NCBI GenBank assembly: GCA_004557245.1
Contig: SFEL01000006.1
Coordinates: forward strand, 1 to 64,000
Source of the DNA: Clostridiales bacterium
GTDB taxonomy: Bacteria > Bacillota > Clostridia > Christensenellales > CAG-138
Direction: 5' to 3'
Length of the DNA stretch: 64,000 nt
This document shows, one piece after another, positions 1-7,927 of the stretch. The stretch's first letter is position 1. The number at the start of each line of letters is the position of its first letter. A program made the translations under genes and the position numbers. A model generated the notes under the pieces. It ran no database searches and was not told the DNA's origin. It saw only the letters and a list, made by a program, of their open reading frames with translations.

Positions 1-29
1 GAAGAAGCTCGGAATACAACTCAAAAACA

Positions 30-69
30 GCAAAAGACGGCATAGCCGTCAAGCTAAACCGTCTTTTGC
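30..69 (-). terminator. Intrinsic terminator after the thioesterase gene
   Basis: An 11-bp perfect inverted repeat (GCAAAAGACGG with its complement) surrounds an 18-nt spacer. On the minus strand it lies about 65 nt after the thioesterase stop and is followed by a T-rich tract, so it probably ends the leftmost minus-strand transcription unit. Confidence 0.7.
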
Positions 70-132
70 TTCAATGTTTTCTTAAGTCACCGCCGCATCA
101 GCCGGCATTTTGTGTTGTTCTGTTTTCAAAAT

Positions 133-522
133 CTATTGCTTCAGCTTCCCCTGGGTCTTTGCCATGAACTTCTGTATATCCACTATGAACCGCTCATGGG
201 TGCCCTCGCCTATGAGGCCGTGCTCATCGTAGGCGGAAACGCTGAAGGTGAGCTTGCGGCCGTCTATGGCGGTAAGTTCGCTCTCGCACCATACCTTGAG
301 GCCGGCGGGTGTGGCGCTGACGTGGGATATGTTGAGACTGATGCCTACTGTAGTCTTGCCGGGCTCCATGTACGGCTCTACGCTGAAGCATGCGCAGGTC
401 TCCATGAGATTGACCATCTGCGGCGTAGCGTACACTTCGAGTGTGCCGCTGCCGACGGCTTTAGCGGTGTTTTTGTCAGTTACATTGAGCTCTATTTTGT
501 TCTTTATGCCTGTTGCCAGCAT
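133..522 (-). CDS. Hotdog-fold acyl-CoA thioesterase, FlK (fluoroacetyl-CoA thioesterase)-like
   Basis: This 129-residue protein has the size and pattern of single-domain hotdog thioesterases of the FlK-like group. An N-terminal stretch reads EVYATPQMVNLMETCA, with the Thr and Glu spaced as in the FlK active site. A central GISLNISHVSATPAG segment carries the His region, and the C-terminal half ends GEGTHERFIVD, the usual last strand. Such enzymes hydrolyse short acyl-CoA esters; the substrate cannot be read here and fluoroacetate specificity should not be assumed. A good ribosome site (AGGAGG) precedes the ATG. It is the last gene of a minus-strand run that includes a transketolase and an alcohol dehydrogenase, and may remove or recycle an acyl-CoA made by that pathway. 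Confidence 0.75.
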   Translation of the reverse strand: MLATGIKNKIELNVTDKNTAKAVGSGTLEVYATPQMVNLMETCACFSVEPYMEPGKTTVGISLNISHVSATPAGLKVWCESELTAIDGRKLTFSVSAYDEHGLIGEGTHERFIVDIQKFMAKTQGKLKQ

Positions 523-707
523 TTGTAATTGCCTCCTGTAGGGTATTTAGTTTTGCCATCATCGGAAAAACAAGCATGCGTCCGCCATGATTTGTGCCCG
601 ATGCATATCATATATAATATCCCATTCAGACGGTTCAGGCAATGGCGAAAACAACTAAGAAGAACGGAATGAAGCGATATCATACCGCCATTTTTTTGCG
701 ATAGATA

Positions 708-1859
708 TCAATATTGGTCGGTCAGCAGAGCGCGAAGCTTATCGAATATCGTCTCGCCCTTTTCGGGATAAGCGGCGAGGATAAAGCTGTGCAGCCCATC
801 AAAGGCTTTCGCGGCAATATCTGTGCAGCGCAGTACCGAGGGCGCGGTACACAGCCAGCTTGCCTTGAGACAGTGAGCACACAGAGGCAGCTCCGTTCCT
901 TCGGGGTCGAGGGCTGCGAAATAATCCCTGTTAGCCGCGCATTTGCTTATACAGCAGGAAATGTCGGATTCTCTTGCCGAAACGAGGAAGTTGAATCGCT
1001 TTACGCATGCATCGAGGTTATCCATGCCGGTGGGCAGGCCGTCCTTTACGAGGGACATGGCCGCTGCCTCCGGCAAGCCTTCGCGGGAGAAAAACTCTGC
1101 AAGGCGGCCGGGCACACCGCGCAGTACATCGCCAAAGCCATACAGCAGCTCCAGATACTCAGAGCCGTATATGCGGTTTAGCTCGCGGCGTTTCAGATCG
1201 ATGAAGTTATCCAGCGTTTCATCCGAGATACGTATGCGCTTGGCGCCTTCTTCGGCAGAAAAGGCTGGGTCCACTATGGCCTGATCTATAAAGGAACGAA
1301 TATCCTCCTGAACCGCGCCGCAGAGCGCTTCGGAATAAATCTCAAATGCGGATGCGGACTGCTCAAATGGGATACCGGCTTCCATACGCCGATGTATAAG
1401 ACCCATTATACTTATGTCATAGGCGGTGAACAGCTGCTTTCTGCCGATCCTTGTGCCGCTGATTATGCCGCGGCTGAGAAGGGTGCGTATCTGCTCGGTT
1501 GTGAGCCGGGTTCGCCGTGCCGCTTCGCTTAGCGGCACGGCGTCGCCGGTGGTGCGGTAATCAACCTTGTGTATGGCGTCCAGCAGTGCGAGCTCCGGTG
1601 GGCTTCCGGCTCCGGAAGAGCTCAGCAGATGCTTTATCACAGAAAGGGGGTAAAACCGTTCCCTTTGCAGCATGCGTATTGCCCGTATGGTGGCTACGCA
1701 ATCGGGAGAATACCAGGACATGTTCCGCCCGGTCTTGAGGGCCGGGCGGATAAGATCTTCTTTAACATAAAACTTCAGCGTTGATACGTTTACGTTGGCA
1801 GCTTTGGCAAGCTCGCCAATCTTCATGAGACCGTCGGTGGACGTCTTCTGCTCGCTCAT
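708..1859 (-). CDS. MerR-type transcriptional regulator with a long cysteine-containing C-terminal region
   Basis: The first 75 residues form a MerR winged helix-turn-helix: MKIGELAKAANVNVSTLKFY, then a basic wing and the helix TIRAIRMLQRERFYPLSVI. Residues about 105-160 look like a second helix-turn-helix (VPLSEAARRTRLTTEQIRTL, then RKQLFTAYDI). The remaining 220 residues are helical, with cysteines clustered near the end (SCCISKCAANRDY, LCAHCLKASWLC) that could bind metal or sense redox state; this is inference. At 383 residues it is far longer than classical MerR proteins (about 130-150). It lies 26 nt after the zinc dehydrogenase gene on the same strand, so it probably regulates the unit that contains it. 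The inducer is unknown. An alternative start at Met12 (MKIGEL) is possible. Confidence 0.8.
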   Translation of the reverse strand: MSEQKTSTDGLMKIGELAKAANVNVSTLKFYVKEDLIRPALKTGRNMSWYSPDCVATIRAIRMLQRERFYPLSVIKHLLSSSGAGSPPELALLDAIHKVDYRTTGDAVPLSEAARRTRLTTEQIRTLLSRGIISGTRIGRKQLFTAYDISIMGLIHRRMEAGIPFEQSASAFEIYSEALCGAVQEDIRSFIDQAIVDPAFSAEEGAKRIRISDETLDNFIDLKRRELNRIYGSEYLELLYGFGDVLRGVPGRLAEFFSREGLPEAAAMSLVKDGLPTGMDNLDACVKRFNFLVSARESDISCCISKCAANRDYFAALDPEGTELPLCAHCLKASWLCTAPSVLRCTDIAAKAFDGLHSFILAAYPEKGETIFDKLRALLTDQY

Positions 1860-1885
1860 AGGAAAAAATAGTTACCTTTCAGGGA

Positions 1886-3097
1886 TTATTCGCAGTCAAG
1901 AACTATTTTAACAACGTCCGGCGGATTTTCAAGTGCCAGTTTTAAAGCTTCCTTGTAGTCGTCCAGCTTGAAATGATGGGTGACGAAGCCGTCCAGCTTG
2001 TATATGCCGTCCCGTATCCACTCCTGAACAAGGTCGAAGGTATAAAGATCCCGGCCCTGCCAGTGCTCCATGCCGTGTGCGTCCACCCCCACCAGGGTCA
2101 GTTCCTGCCACCAGATGGGACTTTCGTCAAAGGTTATGGCCCGCATGTGGTGGCCTATCTTGACGAGGGTTCCCCGGGCCTTCAGCAGCCTTACCGCGGT
2201 ATGGTTTGACCAGTCGCCGCCTATGCAGTCGTATATCCTGTCAAACCCGCCGAAGAAGTACTTGTTGCCCTTCATGCCGGTGTATATATCGCTGCCGCCA
2301 GTAGCCTCAGCCGTGGCCTTGTAGGGGTCGCCGTTGAGTATGTGGTCGGCCCCCAGCTTCAGGGCAAATTCCTGCTTGGTCTTGACGCGCTCCATGGCCC
2401 AGACCTCGCAGTCAGGCTCCACTATCTTTATGGCCTGTATGACGCCGAGGCCTATTGTGCCGCAGCCCATGACCAGAATCTTTTCGCCCTTTTGGGGCCT
2501 GGAACGTAGCACGGAATGTACGGATACGCAGGTGGGCTCAACCATTACGGCCTGTTCATCGGTTATTTCGTCATATACCCTTGCCAAACCCTTCGCAGGG
2601 TATATGAAGCTGTCGCTCCAGCCCGCTCCGGTCACTATGTCGCCGTATGGAGAGGCCGTGCCATAGTTGGTGCAGAAGTTATAGTCGCCCCGCTTGCAGT
2701 ATTCACAGCGATCCTTTAAGCCTTTTGTGTCGCAGCCTGCCATGTAGGCGCGGATGGTTACCCTGTCGCCGACCTTGAACTCTGTAACGTCTTTGCCCAC
2801 TTCGGTTATGACGCCCACGTTTTCGTGGCCCAGATATGTGCGCTTGGAGCCGGGTATGGGTTCGAAGGCGGAGTTGGTGCCGGTGGTTGCCTTGAAGAAG
2901 CTGATATCCGTTCCGCAGAGGCCGCAGGCGATATTCTTCACCCTTACCCAGTCGCCTGCGGGCAGCGGGGTCTCGGGCAGATCCTTCAAGTATTTTACCG
3001 CGTTGAGGCTGCCGTATAGCAGGCCCTTGGCATGCTTGGCGGCGAATTTGGTAGCGAGTATCCGGGGTATGTCCTTATCGAAATATACTGTCTTCAT
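1886..3097 (-). CDS. Zinc-dependent alcohol/polyol dehydrogenase (MDR superfamily)
   Basis: A 403-residue medium-chain dehydrogenase. The N-terminal catalytic domain shows a zinc-site Cys (IACGLCGTDIS) and GHENVGVITEVG, in which His and Glu are catalytic-zinc positions. A structural-zinc loop follows with four Cys (CDTKGLKDRCEYCKRGDYNFC). A Rossmann fold then begins at VMGCGTIGLGVIQA, expected to bind NAD(P). The family oxidises alcohols or polyols, or reduces the matching carbonyl, in the cytoplasm; substrate is not readable. It sits between the MerR-type regulator and the SCP2-like gene, 17 nt from the latter, in the transketolase transcription unit, so a sugar, polyol or hydroxyketone substrate is plausible. 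Confidence 0.87.
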   Translation of the reverse strand: MKTVYFDKDIPRILATKFAAKHAKGLLYGSLNAVKYLKDLPETPLPAGDWVRVKNIACGLCGTDISFFKATTGTNSAFEPIPGSKRTYLGHENVGVITEVGKDVTEFKVGDRVTIRAYMAGCDTKGLKDRCEYCKRGDYNFCTNYGTASPYGDIVTGAGWSDSFIYPAKGLARVYDEITDEQAVMVEPTCVSVHSVLRSRPQKGEKILVMGCGTIGLGVIQAIKIVEPDCEVWAMERVKTKQEFALKLGADHILNGDPYKATAEATGGSDIYTGMKGNKYFFGGFDRIYDCIGGDWSNHTAVRLLKARGTLVKIGHHMRAITFDESPIWWQELTLVGVDAHGMEHWQGRDLYTFDLVQEWIRDGIYKLDGFVTHHFKLDDYKEALKLALENPPDVVKIVLDCE

Positions 3098-3114
3098 TTA
3101 CTTTCCCCCAATCA

Positions 3115-3903
3115 TCAGGTGAGCATGCCCTGTAATATTGCCATGTAGTCATTCAGGTAGCAGGCGTATTCCGGGCTGCCTATGGTCTCCACGTAGCCCT
3201 TTTCCACTCCCTCAACAAACTCGCACTCCTTGCCCAGCACCTTCAGTGCGCCGTCCAGCGAGAAGAAGTGGAACAGCACGAAGGGGCTGCGGCGGGTGTA
3301 TACCCCATGGCCGGATTTGGACTGTCCCGCCTTTACCCTGAGGTAGCAGGCTATGTAGTCCGGCTGGCCGTCATGCTCCACCTGAAACTGGTAGATCCTG
3401 TCAGGCTGGCGGAGGCAGAACTCCTGCATGTCCGGATCGCCCAGCTTGTTGTACTGGCTGAGGGCGCGGGTTATCATGTACAGGCTGCATTTTACCTTCA
3501 GCAGCTTTTCCGTGTCGTTTTTCAGCTTATCGTTGGGCTTGGTCATTATCTTCAAACCCATGAGTATGGACAACACGTTGGGAAGGAGACTTAAGCTGCC
3601 CTTTATGGAGGGCAGCGAGAGACCGCCCTTCAAAAGGGAGTTCATCTTCTCTACTGATGAGAAAGTGAGAGAAATGTCGCTTTTTTCTGCCGGGCCCTGA
3701 ACTACGGTGAGGTTGCCGTTCTGGAATATCAGATGGCAGCAGAGCAGTTCGCCGTCGTTCATTGCGCCGAACTGCACCGTGGCGTTGAAGTTCTGGAATT
3801 TCTTATGCAGCTTGGGATCATCGTCAAGCAGCACCTGCATTGTGGGGAACGCTGCGTTGAAGAACAGCTTTGCCGTCATTAAGTCCTGAGGAGATGCTGA
3901 CAT
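3115..3903 (-). CDS. Unknown protein with SCP2-like N-terminal half
   Basis: I do not firmly recognise this 262-residue protein. Residues about 25-110 resemble SCP2-type lipid-binding domains: alternating strands (TVQFGAMNDGELLCCHLIF, LTVVQGPAEKSDISLTFSS) followed by a helix and the LPSIKGSLSLLPNVLSILMGL segment, where SCP2 proteins have their hydrophobic tunnel. The C-terminal 130 residues, with VEHDGQPDYIACYLRVKAG and FVLFHFFSLDGALKVLG, have no clear assignment. There is no signal peptide or membrane helix. The gene lies 12 nt from transketolase and 17 nt from the zinc dehydrogenase, so it is cotranscribed. It may bind a hydrophobic substrate or cofactor of the pathway, but that is inference. 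Confidence 0.6.
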   Translation of the reverse strand: MSASPQDLMTAKLFFNAAFPTMQVLLDDDPKLHKKFQNFNATVQFGAMNDGELLCCHLIFQNGNLTVVQGPAEKSDISLTFSSVEKMNSLLKGGLSLPSIKGSLSLLPNVLSILMGLKIMTKPNDKLKNDTEKLLKVKCSLYMITRALSQYNKLGDPDMQEFCLRQPDRIYQFQVEHDGQPDYIACYLRVKAGQSKSGHGVYTRRSPFVLFHFFSLDGALKVLGKECEFVEGVEKGYVETIGSPEYACYLNDYMAILQGMLT

Positions 3904-3915
3904 AGTACCGCCTCC

Positions 3916-4929
3916 TTATTCGTCGTCCCAGTTTTCGTCCGGCTCAAACTCCATACCCATCATTTCGCGGACCTTATCTACTATGCCGTTTGCGTCGAAC
4001 TGATAGTAGGAGTACAGGTCTTCAGCGTAGCCAATGGTGGCGAAGGTGTCCTGCATGCCGTGCTTTTTGAATACGCAGCCCTTGCCGGATTCGGCTATTA
4101 CGCTGGCCACGGCGTCGCCCAGGCCGCCCAGTATGTTGTGCTCCTCCACGGTGAGTATGCGGCGGGTGTCTACTACGGCGCTCATTATGGCTTCGCGGTC
4201 TATGGGCTTTATGGTGTGCATGTTGATGACGCGGACGCTGAGGCCGTCCGTCTCTGCAAGAGTTTTAGCGGCGTTCACAGCCTGAAGCACGCCTATGCCG
4301 CAGGTGATTATGGTCAGGTCGGTGCCTTCATGCATTGTGATGGCCTTGCCGATCTCATAGGTATAGTTGTCGTCGGCATATGCAGGGGGCTCAAAGCCGC
4401 GTCCTATGCGCACGTATACGGGGCCGGGGAGGTCTACGCAGGCCTGAACAGCTTTGCTGGTTTCTATGCCGTCCGCGGGGCAGATCACCGTCATGTTGGG
4501 TATGGCCCTCATAATGGCGAAGTCCTCGGTGCAGTGGTGGGTGGTGCCGGCGTGGCCGAAGGATATGCCGGCGTGGGTAGCTATTATCTTTACCGGCAGA
4601 TTCTGGTAAGCTATGTCCGTGCGCACCTGCTCGCCAGCCCTCATGCAGGCGAATATGGCCATGGTTGATGCAAAGGGTATGAAACCCGCCTTTGCAAGGC
4701 CTGCCGCTATACCCATCATGTTCTGCTCCGCTATACCCACGTTATAGAACCTCTCGGGGAATTTATCGGCGAAGAACTTTATAGCGGTGGTCTTCTCAAG
4801 GTCGGCTGTGACGCCAACTATCCTTTCGTCCTTTTCCGCAAGGGCGGCAAGAGTGCGTCCGTATATTTCCCTGGCGGTCATGGTGGAGGCGTCGTATGCG
4901 TTCCAGTTGGTTCCTGTAATTACTGCCAT
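3916..4929 (-). CDS. Transketolase C-terminal subunit (split transketolase)
   Basis: The product (about 337 residues) matches the pyrimidine-binding and C-terminal domains of transketolase. GIAEQNMMGIAAGLA contains the catalytic Glu that activates thiamine diphosphate, and THAGISFGHAGTTHHCTEDFA is the following phosphate/substrate loop. The C-terminal domain begins near DLTIITCGIGVLQAV. It should pair with the N-terminal subunit encoded just upstream to transfer two-carbon ketol units. The ATG at 4929 is chosen because GGGAGGG sits 6-12 nt before it. An earlier in-frame ATG at 4980 would overlap the preceding gene by 37 nt and has no ribosome site. Split transketolases in anaerobes serve the pentose phosphate pathway or dedicated sugar/hydroxyketone pathways; the dehydrogenase neighbour favours the second. 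Confidence 0.9.
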   Translation of the reverse strand: MAVITGTNWNAYDASTMTAREIYGRTLAALAEKDERIVGVTADLEKTTAIKFFADKFPERFYNVGIAEQNMMGIAAGLAKAGFIPFASTMAIFACMRAGEQVRTDIAYQNLPVKIIATHAGISFGHAGTTHHCTEDFAIMRAIPNMTVICPADGIETSKAVQACVDLPGPVYVRIGRGFEPPAYADDNYTYEIGKAITMHEGTDLTIITCGIGVLQAVNAAKTLAETDGLSVRVINMHTIKPIDREAIMSAVVDTRRILTVEEHNILGGLGDAVASVIAESGKGCVFKKHGMQDTFATIGYAEDLYSYYQFDANGIVDKVREMMGMEFEPDENWDDE

Positions 4930-4943
4930 TGCTTTTCCCTCCC

Positions 4944-5774
4944 TTATCCTCTCATTATGGAAGCCTTGGCCTTTTCGCACAGGGCGGAGTCGCCGGAGGC
5001 ATAGTGATATACAACGTTGTTTTCCATGAAGTCAACGCCCTTGCCCTTCACGGTGTTGGCCAGTATCAGGGTGGGCTTTCCTTCGGCCTTCCATGCGGCA
5101 TCCAGCGCGCAGTCCAGCTCATCCAGGTCGTGGCCGTTTACTTCGATAACGTTCCAGCCGAAGGCGCGCCACTTGTCTGCAAAGGGCTCAAGGGCCATAA
5201 CGTCCTCTGTGCAGCCGTCTATCATAAGCCTGTTGCGGTCAACTATGCCTATAACGTTATCCAGCTTGAAGTGGGCGGCGCTCATTGCGGCCTCCCATAC
5301 GCTGCCCTCACAGCATTCGCCGTCGCCCATGAGACATACCGTCTTCCAGGGCTTTTTAAGCTGCTTTGCGCCGAGTCCCAGACCTACCGCCATGCTGAGG
5401 CCGTGGCCAAGACTGCCGGCAGAGGCATCGCAGCCAATGACTTTGTTGCAGTCCGGGTGCATGGCGAAGGGGCTGCCGAAATGGTTGAAGGATTTGAGCA
5501 GTTCCTCATCAAAATAGCCGCGTTTGGCAAGGACGGGTATGTAGCCCGCCGCGGTATGGCCCTTGGAAAGTATGAACCTGTCCCGATCCTCCCACTTGGG
5601 ATTCTTTGGGTCGATGTTGAGATACTTGAAGTAGAGCAGGGTAAGTATCTCTACAATGCTCAGAGAACCGCCCACATGGGCGCCGCCGGACCACGCCATA
5701 ACATCGATTATGGTAAGGCGCAGCTCCTTGGCGATCTGTTCAAAACGCTTTTTTTCTTCCGCCTGAAGTGCCAT
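4944..5774 (-). CDS. Transketolase N-terminal subunit (thiamine diphosphate-binding)
   Basis: This 276-residue protein is the pyrophosphate-binding half of transketolase. It shows SGGAHVGGSLSIVEILTLLY and RFILSKGHTAAGYIPVLA near the start, the GSLGHGLSMAVGLGLGAK segment, and the thiamine-binding motif GDGECCEGSVWEAAM ending about 30 residues later in the conserved Asn (VDRN). It forms the active enzyme with the subunit encoded 14 nt downstream. AAAGGAGG precedes its ATG. It is the first gene of the minus-strand unit, after a terminator hairpin that separates it from the iron-alcohol dehydrogenase gene, so the promoter should lie between about 5780 and 5900; I could not pick one with confidence. 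Confidence 0.92.
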   Translation of the reverse strand: MALQAEEKKRFEQIAKELRLTIIDVMAWSGGAHVGGSLSIVEILTLLYFKYLNIDPKNPKWEDRDRFILSKGHTAAGYIPVLAKRGYFDEELLKSFNHFGSPFAMHPDCNKVIGCDASAGSLGHGLSMAVGLGLGAKQLKKPWKTVCLMGDGECCEGSVWEAAMSAAHFKLDNVIGIVDRNRLMIDGCTEDVMALEPFADKWRAFGWNVIEVNGHDLDELDCALDAAWKAEGKPTLILANTVKGKGVDFMENNVVYHYASGDSALCEKAKASIMRG

Positions 5775-5903
5775 TACGGTAATTCCTCCTTTATATTTGG
5801 TTTTGTTGTGCTTTATTGAGACGCATATAGCGCCAAAAGATACATATTGGGCTTGTAAAGGGATTTATGCCAATGTTTGGGGTGAATTACAGGAAATAAA
5901 ATG

Positions 5904-5952
5904 AAAGTGGGTAGTTCTACTATCTAATATGAGTATAGACTGCCCACTTTTG
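5904..5952 (-). terminator. Hairpin separating the AOR and transketolase units
   Basis: AAAGTGGG pairs with CCCACTTT, and the stem is extended by AGT/ACT and TA/TA pairs with small bulges around an AT-rich loop. It lies about 30 nt after the stop of the iron-alcohol dehydrogenase gene on the minus strand and is followed by a T-rich stretch. Confidence 0.65.
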
Positions 5953-5983
5953 TTTTGCAAGTACTATTTAAATATTTCTGCCA

Positions 5984-7651
5984 TTATCTGGTTGTACGGA
6001 GGGTATCTATGAGTTTGCGGAAGTCGGCCTCCGTCCAGGTAACGGGGGTGGGGTAGAGGGGATTACCCTCCTTCATCGCCCACTTTATCATCTGCGGAAT
6101 GTCCTGCTCCTTTATCATATCGAGACCGGCCGGCAGCCCCATCTCCCTGTTCATATCTTCTATCCATAAAATGAACCTGTTGGCTTTTTCGGCATTGCTG
6201 GAGCCATCTATGGCGCAGACGTCGGCGAGTTCGGAAAGACGGGGGTAAGCCGCGGGACCATACTGACGCATCACATGGGGCAGTATCACAGCCATGGCGA
6301 GTCCATGGGCGATATTGTACAGGCCGGATATGGTGTGGCCTACGGCGTGAACGTAGCCTACGCAGCCCCGGGTGAAGGCGCGGCCCGCAAAGAAGGCGGC
6401 CTTCTGCATGTTCTGACGCGCCTCTATATTCGCGCCGTCCTTATAGGCATTGAGCAGGTTGTCGTAAATTAGCTTTACGGCCTGCTTGGCGAGGTCGTTT
6501 TCCAGCTTTGTATTGTAGGTGTGATTGGTGTAAGCTTCGACAGCGTGGCTCAGGGCGTCCATACCGGTGCAGGCGGTGGTGAAAGGAGGCAGGTCTACGG
6601 TAAGCTCGGGATCCAGCACTGCGCATCGGGGTATGAGGTGAGTATCCATAATAGCCGCCTTGTGGTGGGTGGCGGTGTCGGTTATGACCGCCGCCACGGT
6701 GGTTTCGGAGCCTGAACCTGCGGTGGTAGGCACGGCGTAGAAGGCAGGTATTTTTTTGAATACCTTCAGCAGGCCCTGAAGCTGGGCTATAGACTTGTTG
6801 GGTCGGGCGATACGGGCGCCTATGCCCTTGGCGCAGTCCATAGGAGAGCCGCCGCCGAAGGCTATAATGGCCTGGCAGCCCTTTTCATGATAAAGCTTCA
6901 CGCCCTCTTCAACCATATCGCTGGTGGGGTTTGCCCCTATGTGGTTGAATAAGGTGTAGTTTATGCCCGCCTCGTCCAGTGCTTCCATAATACCCCGGTT
7001 CAGACCGCGCTTGGTTATGTTGGGCCCGGTGACAAGAAGTATATTGTTGACGTTATCCTTTTTGAGCAGCTCAGGCATGCGCTTTATGCAGCCGGGGCCT
7101 TCGATGTAGTCAGGCATGCGGTAGCCCATGAAATAGTTGCCTGCCTTGAGCACCGCCTGAAATATACGACAGTACGCTTTATATAGCCACATATTCTTTT
7201 CCTCACTGTATTCTCTGAAGGAGCTGGGCTCTTCATTTGTTTTCATTACTATAGCTCCTATGGGGCAGCGCTTTTCGCATAGGCCGCAGCCTATGCAGCT
7301 CTCCGGACGCTTTAATTCCGCCACTGTGTGTATATCTCCGTGGAACGCGGGGCCGCCTATCTCGAGACAGCTTTTCGGGCAAGCTTCAACGCACAGCGAG
7401 CAGCCAACGCAGGCGGCCGTGTTCACGGCGGGATGCAGCCAGTCCTTCTTGTCTGTTCGGGCAACCTTATTGCCGCTTTCGTCAAGTATCGCTCCTTTGG
7501 GGCAGAGCCTCCCGCATAGCCCGCAGCGTATGCACCTGCCCGGGTCAATCTTATACTTTGAGCGGAATTCCCCCGATATGGCATTTATGGGGCAGTGCCT
7601 GGCGCACAGCGTGCAGCCAACGCAGGCGTCGGTTATGGTATAGCTATTCAT
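5984..7651 (-). CDS. Fusion of a four-cluster ferredoxin domain to an iron-containing alcohol dehydrogenase
   Basis: Residues 1-135 carry four CxxCxxCxxxCP motifs (Cys at 10/13/16/20, 40/43/46/50, 81/84/87/91 and 119/122/125/129), enough for four [4Fe-4S] clusters. Residues about 175-555 form a complete group III iron-containing alcohol dehydrogenase: GGGSPMDCAKGIGA binds the nucleotide, TTAGSGSE follows, and the four metal ligands are visible as Asp365, His369, His435 and His449. The expected reaction is alcohol/aldehyde interconversion. The cluster domain could pass electrons to or from ferredoxin or the adjacent aldehyde oxidoreductase, which is inference. The gene lies 10 nt after the MoaD-like gene and ends the AOR operon. 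The Cys motifs are intact and no frameshift is seen. Confidence 0.9.
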   Translation of the reverse strand: MNSYTITDACVGCTLCARHCPINAISGEFRSKYKIDPGRCIRCGLCGRLCPKGAILDESGNKVARTDKKDWLHPAVNTAACVGCSLCVEACPKSCLEIGGPAFHGDIHTVAELKRPESCIGCGLCEKRCPIGAIVMKTNEEPSSFREYSEEKNMWLYKAYCRIFQAVLKAGNYFMGYRMPDYIEGPGCIKRMPELLKKDNVNNILLVTGPNITKRGLNRGIMEALDEAGINYTLFNHIGANPTSDMVEEGVKLYHEKGCQAIIAFGGGSPMDCAKGIGARIARPNKSIAQLQGLLKVFKKIPAFYAVPTTAGSGSETTVAAVITDTATHHKAAIMDTHLIPRCAVLDPELTVDLPPFTTACTGMDALSHAVEAYTNHTYNTKLENDLAKQAVKLIYDNLLNAYKDGANIEARQNMQKAAFFAGRAFTRGCVGYVHAVGHTISGLYNIAHGLAMAVILPHVMRQYGPAAYPRLSELADVCAIDGSSNAEKANRFILWIEDMNREMGLPAGLDMIKEQDIPQMIKWAMKEGNPLYPTPVTWTEADFRKLIDTLRTTR

Positions 7652-7661
7652 GTATGCCTCC

Positions 7662-7916
7662 TTATCCGCCGCATACGGGAGACATGAGCATCACTTCATC
7701 GCCGGGGGCGAGCTTGCTGCTCTTTTTGCCCTGTACGCCGTTTATCATTACTATGCAGCCATCCATATCCTTCAGGGTGACTGCGGTGCCGGGCCTGGCA
7801 GAGTGTGCCGCCTCAAGTATCAGCGGGTAAAGCTCTTTTACGCTGTTTGCCTCCAGCTCCAGCTCCTTGAGACCGGTATCCAGCCGTAGCAGCCCGAATA
7901 ACTTCACTTTTACCAT
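7662..7916 (-). CDS. MoaD/ThiS-family sulfur-carrier protein
   Basis: This 84-residue ubiquitin-fold protein ends in Cys-Gly-Gly, the diglycine tail that is adenylated and thiocarboxylated in MoaD and ThiS. The fold pattern is typical: VKVKLFGLLRLDTG at the start, a central helix, GCIVMINGVQGKKSSKLAPG, and DEVMLMSPV before the tail. MoaD donates sulfur for the dithiolene of molybdopterin, the cofactor of the aldehyde oxidoreductase encoded 12 nt upstream. The nearby MoeB-like E1 enzyme is its likely activating partner. Small MoaD-like genes often accompany aldehyde:ferredoxin oxidoreductase genes. Direct diglycine exposure without further residues suggests that no processing is needed. Confidence 0.85.
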   Translation of the reverse strand: MVKVKLFGLLRLDTGLKELELEANSVKELYPLILEAAHSARPGTAVTLKDMDGCIVMINGVQGKKSSKLAPGDEVMLMSPVCGG

Positions 7917-7927
7917 ATCTTATCACC

